DNA of 64,000 bases from Plazaster borealis (lineage: Eukaryota; Echinodermata; Asteroidea; Forcipulatida; Labidiasteridae), in assembly GCA_021014325.1 (NCBI GenBank), contig CM037472.1, positions 39,952,234 through 40,016,233 on the forward strand. Reading direction: 5' to 3'. Position 1 is the stretch's first letter; the number at the start of each line of letters is the position of its first letter. The translations under genes were made by a program, and so were the position numbers. The notes beneath the pieces are model-generated. The model was given only the letters and a program-made list of their open reading frames with translations, had not been told where the DNA came from and did not search any database. Shown in pieces: positions 60,601-64,000 of the stretch.

Positions 60601-63087
60601 AATTTACGGACTCCGTAAAGTGAAATATTCCGTATTTTCGCCGTAATTTTACGGACTTTCCGTAAATGTAAATATTAATTATGCTAATAAGCGTAATTAC
60701 AATCAACCAAATTTGCCCAAACACCTACACATAATATAGTACATGTAAGTACATACTGTTATTTCACCCACATGTTAACGCATGTTAAGGGTTTTTTATT
60801 TTACGGAATTAAAAAACTTTTCCGGTAATAGAGCTGCCAGAACAAAAATATAGTTCCGTATTCCTGCAGCTCTGTTACCGGAAAAGTTTTTTAATTCCGT
60901 AAAATAAAAACCCTTAACATGAGTTTGTACATGTGTACACGGTTGTGGGTGAAATAACAGTATGTACTTACATGTACTATATTATGTGTAGGTGTTTGGG
61001 CAAATTTGGTTGATTGTAATTACGCTTATTAGCATAATTAATATTTACACTTACGGAAAGTCCGTAAAATTACGGCGAAAATACGGAATATTTCACTTTA
61101 CGGAGTCCGTAAATTTACGGACATTTTTAACAGTGTAGGGCCTACTCTGAATTCCCGTATCACACAGCATACTCCAGAAGAAGAGCCACGGCATTGCTTC
61201 TTGGTGTGAGCAGCTCGTTCAGGAGCTCATGGCAGTTAATCAGCTCATGATTGTTCCTGAGGGTAGTAAGCAAGCAGCCGTTGCTGAAGACGAGGCTAGT
61301 CACATCACACCGAGTGTCACTGTGCTACAGAAGAGAAAAGAAAGCGGTGTCAGCGGTGGCACTACTGGAGCTAGTCGTAGTCGACGCTCTAGCGTAGATA
61401 GCGGGGTGGGTATACAGTTTGATAACTGTGTGTTGTAGGCAATAGAATATCGAAACAATAGTATCATTCATTGGCAAGCTGCGAAGCAGAGCCTATGTAG
61501 GCGTACTGCCAATTTCCGTCCATCTGAGCTTACAAGAGCAACATCGTGGGACTATGTATTAGGTAGGAACTGTACTTGTGGGTTTTTTGGAGATGTGGGT
61601 TTCACCCCACAATGTTTAAAACAGAAAAGATTAAAGAAAAGGGATCATAGTCACAACCTGTAGAAACCCCACTATGTCGCTCTCGTAAAGATGTCCGTAC
61701 GCCCTCCGTCCGCATTCAGTGTGAAGAATGTTAAAGTTTCAGTATGAAGCTTCAACCTTTAAGTGTTGAGTTGTTTTATGAAATATAAAATCCAAAGTGA
61801 TATCAGTATACAGTGACAGTCATGTTTTGTGGTTCTCAACCATGTTTTCAAGGAAATGTTAAGTTTTTGGGAATACAAAAATGCTAGGCTAAACAATTTT
61901 AAAGAGCCAAAGTCAGTGTAAATGTTGAAGTTTTAAAACCGACTAATAACTTTGACTACAACCAGCCATTATTACAACAGACATGCACATATTGCACAGT
62001 CACACGAATAATAAAACTCAAGATTGTTTCAACGGTTCCAGATGAGTGAGTTAAAACTATGAGAAACATTGAATGTCCATAACACTTTATTGCATTGATG
62101 TATCGATTTGAAACTTGTATCAAATTTTGCCAATGACAGGCACATTTAAAAAGAATAAAACTCATAAGTATGACAATGGTTCCAGTTGAATGGGCTAAAA
62201 TAATAGAAACCTTGAATGTCCGTAATTCCTTATTGCATCAATGTATCGACTTTAAACCTATATCAAATTTGGCCACTGACATGCAGATTCATACAAAAGA
62301 ATAAAACTCATAAGTATGACACTTGTTCCAGTTGAACGAACTAAAACAAAATGAAAACCTTGAGTGGCTATAGCTCTTATTTGCAATGATGTATCGACTT
62401 CATATAAAAGAATAAAACTCTAAAATTATATTTCACCATTTCCAGTTGAATGAGCTAAAACAACAAAAGCATAAACAAGTTTTATAATATCGATGGTTCC
62501 AAAAGTGCAAATCTTATAAATCTTGTAATTATCTTATTTTATGTTTTTGTTTGTGTAATATATCGGGCAGAACAACCCCTCTATACCCCCTTAACCAACG
62601 AGTCCTCATACGCCCATGCCTATTTGGTTCTCTTCCCTGTCGGCCCTCACCCATTCTAAGCCCCTCTGTCACTCCCATATCAAACCAAATAGACAGTGGG
62701 TCAAGTGCATACTCTGATAATGTCCCAACCCTAACATCACTTGATCGAATGATTGTGTTTACTATTAGTCATTGTTTTTCTATCGGGCGATCGGCAGCTC
62801 ACCATGGCAGCTTCACTGTTCTATAGTTATAGCATTGTATTACTATTTAGAGAGAGAGAGAGAGATAGGGATAAAGATAGCGTGATAAAGGTTTTTATTT
62901 CGTTGTTTTTGACAGTCTCCGATGTTTCAGCTACCTCAGGTGACTACCCACATGCTAGACCGGTTACGGGAGATGCAGGAGGAAGGTTTGCAAGAAGATG
63001 TAGATGAAGATGAAGAGCCTAACATGGTGTGCGTGGTGGCATCTGGAGTCAAACTAGCAGATATACAGATCCCGGATTCCATGACAG
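51682..63087 (+). CDS. ADCY10: Soluble adenylyl cyclase, 5' part of the gene
   Basis: Bicarbonate- and calcium-regulated class III cyclase making cAMP. Exons: 51682-51688, 51983-52093, 52343-52489, 53621-53764, 54850-55058, 55354-55462, 55847-55930, 56068-56150, 56444-56600, 57264-57295, 57451-57569, 57937-58013, 58366-58549, 58655-58707, 58920-59085, 59349-59541, 59747-59833, 60138-60418, 61168-61405, 62916-63087. Phases agree throughout, for 884 codons; the gene continues beyond the window. The C1 domain has metal-binding Asp37 (VLMFADISGF), Lys86 and Asp90 (ILKFAGDAFLALW). The C2 domain has VFMFDKGCTFLAIFGLPG and VIGRKVNMAARLMMHYPG, with the Asn and Arg of the catalytic pair. An NTPase region follows, with Walker A GQAGIGKT and Walker B VIFAVDDAHFID. 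The order matches human sAC. The 7-base first coding exon is the least certain; exon 61168-61405 ends in a Ser-rich insert. Confidence 0.93.
52945..53205 (-). pseudogene. Non-LTR retrotransposon C-terminal fragment in ADCY10 intron
   Basis: The minus strand reads LSWFGHIVRMKNNRLPKCIL, then RRGRPRKRWEND and AQDRQEWG. This is the W-x-GH, GRPRKRW and DR-x-x-W signature found after the reverse transcriptase in RTE/CR1-type elements. Only the tail is present, as expected from 5' truncation. It is antisense to ADCY10. Confidence 0.75.
53452..53516 (-). tRNA. tRNA-Arg-like remnant, probably not functional
   Basis: The minus strand contains GGACTTCTAATTC, like the anticodon arm of tRNA-Arg(TCT), and a B box-like GGGATCGACTCCC. 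The 5' half and acceptor stem do not pair convincingly. It lies in an ADCY10 intron and may be a tRNA pseudogene or SINE head. Confidence 0.35.
56824..57193. mobile_element. AAAGGCA-ended inverted-repeat element, uninterrupted (370 bp)
   Basis: Ends AAAGGCATCGTACACGTTTG and CAAACGTGTACGATGACTTT are inverse copies. Same family as 39282-40088 but in the opposite internal orientation. Contains CTTGCAAGAAATTGTTATTA and GAAACGACTCCC-type blocks shared with that copy. It lies in the ADCY10 intron 56601-57263. Confidence 0.85.
60581..61135. mobile_element. 555-bp near-perfect palindromic MITE with TA duplication
   Basis: Begins CACTGTTAAAAATGTCCGTA and ends with the exact inverse, flanked by TA at 60579-60580 and 61136-61137 as in Tc1/mariner-type insertions. 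Inverted arms of roughly 250 bases each (about 60581-60830 and 60870-61135) match almost base for base. They include repeated CCGTAAATTTACGG-type sub-palindromes. The centre, about 60831-60869, carries a short variable loop. It sits in the ADCY10 intron 60419-61167. Confidence 0.9.
61950..62480. repeat. Degenerate tandem repeat of about 145 bp in ADCY10 intron
   Basis: Three to four diverged units share AAAGAATAAAACTCATAAGT, GTTCCAGTTGAA, GAGCTAAAAC and TGATGTATCGACTT. Spacing between equivalent words is about 145 bases in the middle and shorter at the right end. No coding capacity. Confidence 0.7.
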
Positions 63088-63116
63088 GTGGCAATAATAG
63101 CATGTTCGTTAACAGG

Positions 63117-63240
63117 TTTTGTTTGTTGGGGTGTTTGTTTGTTTGTTGGGGTGTTGGGGTGTTGGGGTGTTTGTTTGTTTGTTTGTTTGTTGGGGTGTTG
63201 GGGTGTGTGTTTGTTTGTTTGTTTGTTTGTTTGTTTTTGT
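63117..63240. repeat. GTTT / TGGGGTGT simple repeat
   Basis: Runs of GTTT alternate with GTTGGGGT and TGGGGTGT blocks. Frames through it are cysteine/valine- or Thr/Asn-rich artefacts. It separates the last ADCY10 exon seen from the retrotransposon fragment. Confidence 0.9.
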
Positions 63241-63259
63241 TCTTGCTCTTCTTCTTTTT

Positions 63260-64000
63260 TAAATAAAAGATGAACGACGTAATCGCCAGGATTGCATACC
63301 GGTAGAGCCGATAACGTTGCAATGTCAGGCAGTTACCAGACAGAGTACAAAGTCATCATCCAGCCGGAAGCACAGATCTACCAATAATATACCCCATAAA
63401 GAATTGGCCATTGCTCAGAGAGACGATCTCAACATTGGCAGAGTAATACTCTACATGGAGCGTGGAAAAAGACCAACACACACTGAGAAGCTAAGGGAGT
63501 CACCAGACTGCTTACCGTATTTCCGACAATGGGAGAAACTTTGCATAAAAGATAACATCCTTTACCGGATGAGGAAATCCCAAGATGGAATGCCTTTATT
63601 ACAACTAATGCTCCCAGCACAATACAGAGACATCGCACTAACAGCACTGAACAACGACATGGGTCACATGGGCCTGGATAGAACCCTTGACATGGTTCGC
63701 GCTAGATTCTTCTGGCCAAAGATGGCGGATGATGTGAAGCGATGGTGTGACAAATGTAAACGATGCTGTCTGCGCAAAACTTCAGAAACCAACACAAGAG
63801 TTCCCTTGGTATCTATCATCACCAGTGAACCGATGGAGCTACTATGCATCGACTACCTAAAGCTTGAACGATCAAAAGGTGGTTATGAGAATATCCTCGT
63901 AGTGACAGACCACCACTAAGTACGCTCAAGCCTACCCTACGCGTGACCAAAAAGCGGAAGCCGTCGCCAAAGTCCTATGGGCAGATGTCATCCAGCATTA
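63260..64000 (+). mobile_element. Ty3/gypsy retrotransposon fragment: integrase region, disrupted
   Basis: The frame from about 63260 to the stop at 63917-63919 encodes the integrase zinc-binding HHCC region (GHMGLDRTLDMVRARFFWP, then WCDKCKRC). It then encodes the start of the catalytic core, with Asp in ELLCIDYLKL and a VVTD motif. No reverse transcriptase lies to the left, so the copy is 5' truncated or rearranged. Integrase-like sequence resumes in another frame after about 63916 and runs to the window edge: a frameshift. The element continues outside. It is probably inserted in an intron of ADCY10. Confidence 0.8.

Noticed and set aside
62936..63322. Thr/Asn/Lys-rich minus-strand frame and the Cys/Val-rich plus frames
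   Set aside because: They come from the GTTT/TGGGGTGT simple repeat between ADCY10 and the gypsy fragment.

Overview
The window is eukaryotic nuclear DNA: AT-rich, with many short exons, GT-AG introns, long non-coding stretches, minisatellites, SINEs, foldback elements and DNA transposons. The gene set is animal (ETAA1, neurexin, soluble adenylyl cyclase). The repeat landscape fits a marine deuterostome, most likely an echinoderm: TU-like foldback elements, a tRNA-Leu-headed SINE and GGGCCC-ended MITEs. The species cannot be named from this sequence.

Layout. 1-9.2 kb has no gene I can support; it holds two SINE copies, a perfect-hairpin element and a MITE. 9.3-18.1 kb (minus) is a complete eight-exon ETAA1 gene (959 codons, every splice phase agrees). 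It has the ATR-activating W-D-x-N-S-P-T motif, an acidic RPA-binding-like motif, an 18-residue tandem repeat and a C-terminal RPA32-binding helix. 21.6-26.6 kb (plus) is a three-exon gene for an unusual fusion: a THAP-like zinc finger, a 12-residue repeat tract, an ING-type PHD finger and a CENP-B/pogo-like DNA-binding region. 30.9-31.5 kb (plus) is the last coding exon of a neurexin (membrane segment, cytoplasmic tail, PDZ ligand EWYV), followed by a probable long 3' UTR. A 500-base assembly gap lies at 29416-29915.

36.4-42.1 kb is repeat-dense. It contains a 21-bp minisatellite and a 3.4-kb foldback element (37567-40981) whose inverted termini are themselves arrays of one 20-bp repeat. That element is inserted into a dispersed repeat whose other copies show the empty site. 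42117-51132 is a nearly complete 9-kb ISL2EU/IS4EU-type DNA transposon with AT target duplication and 21-bp terminal inverted repeats. It carries a THAP-DDE transposase and, tail to tail, a SAP-SWIM-YqaJ exonuclease gene. Each gene carries one lesion: a single-base frameshift in the transposase and a TAG codon in the nuclease gene.

51.7 kb to beyond the window edge (plus) is soluble adenylyl cyclase (ADCY10). Twenty exons cover both cyclase domains and the P-loop NTPase region, with a 555-bp near-perfect palindromic MITE in one intron. The right edge carries a 5'-truncated Ty3/gypsy integrase fragment. Exon models were built by eye from reading frame, splice dinucleotides, phase consistency and recalled family motifs; none is confirmed by transcripts.
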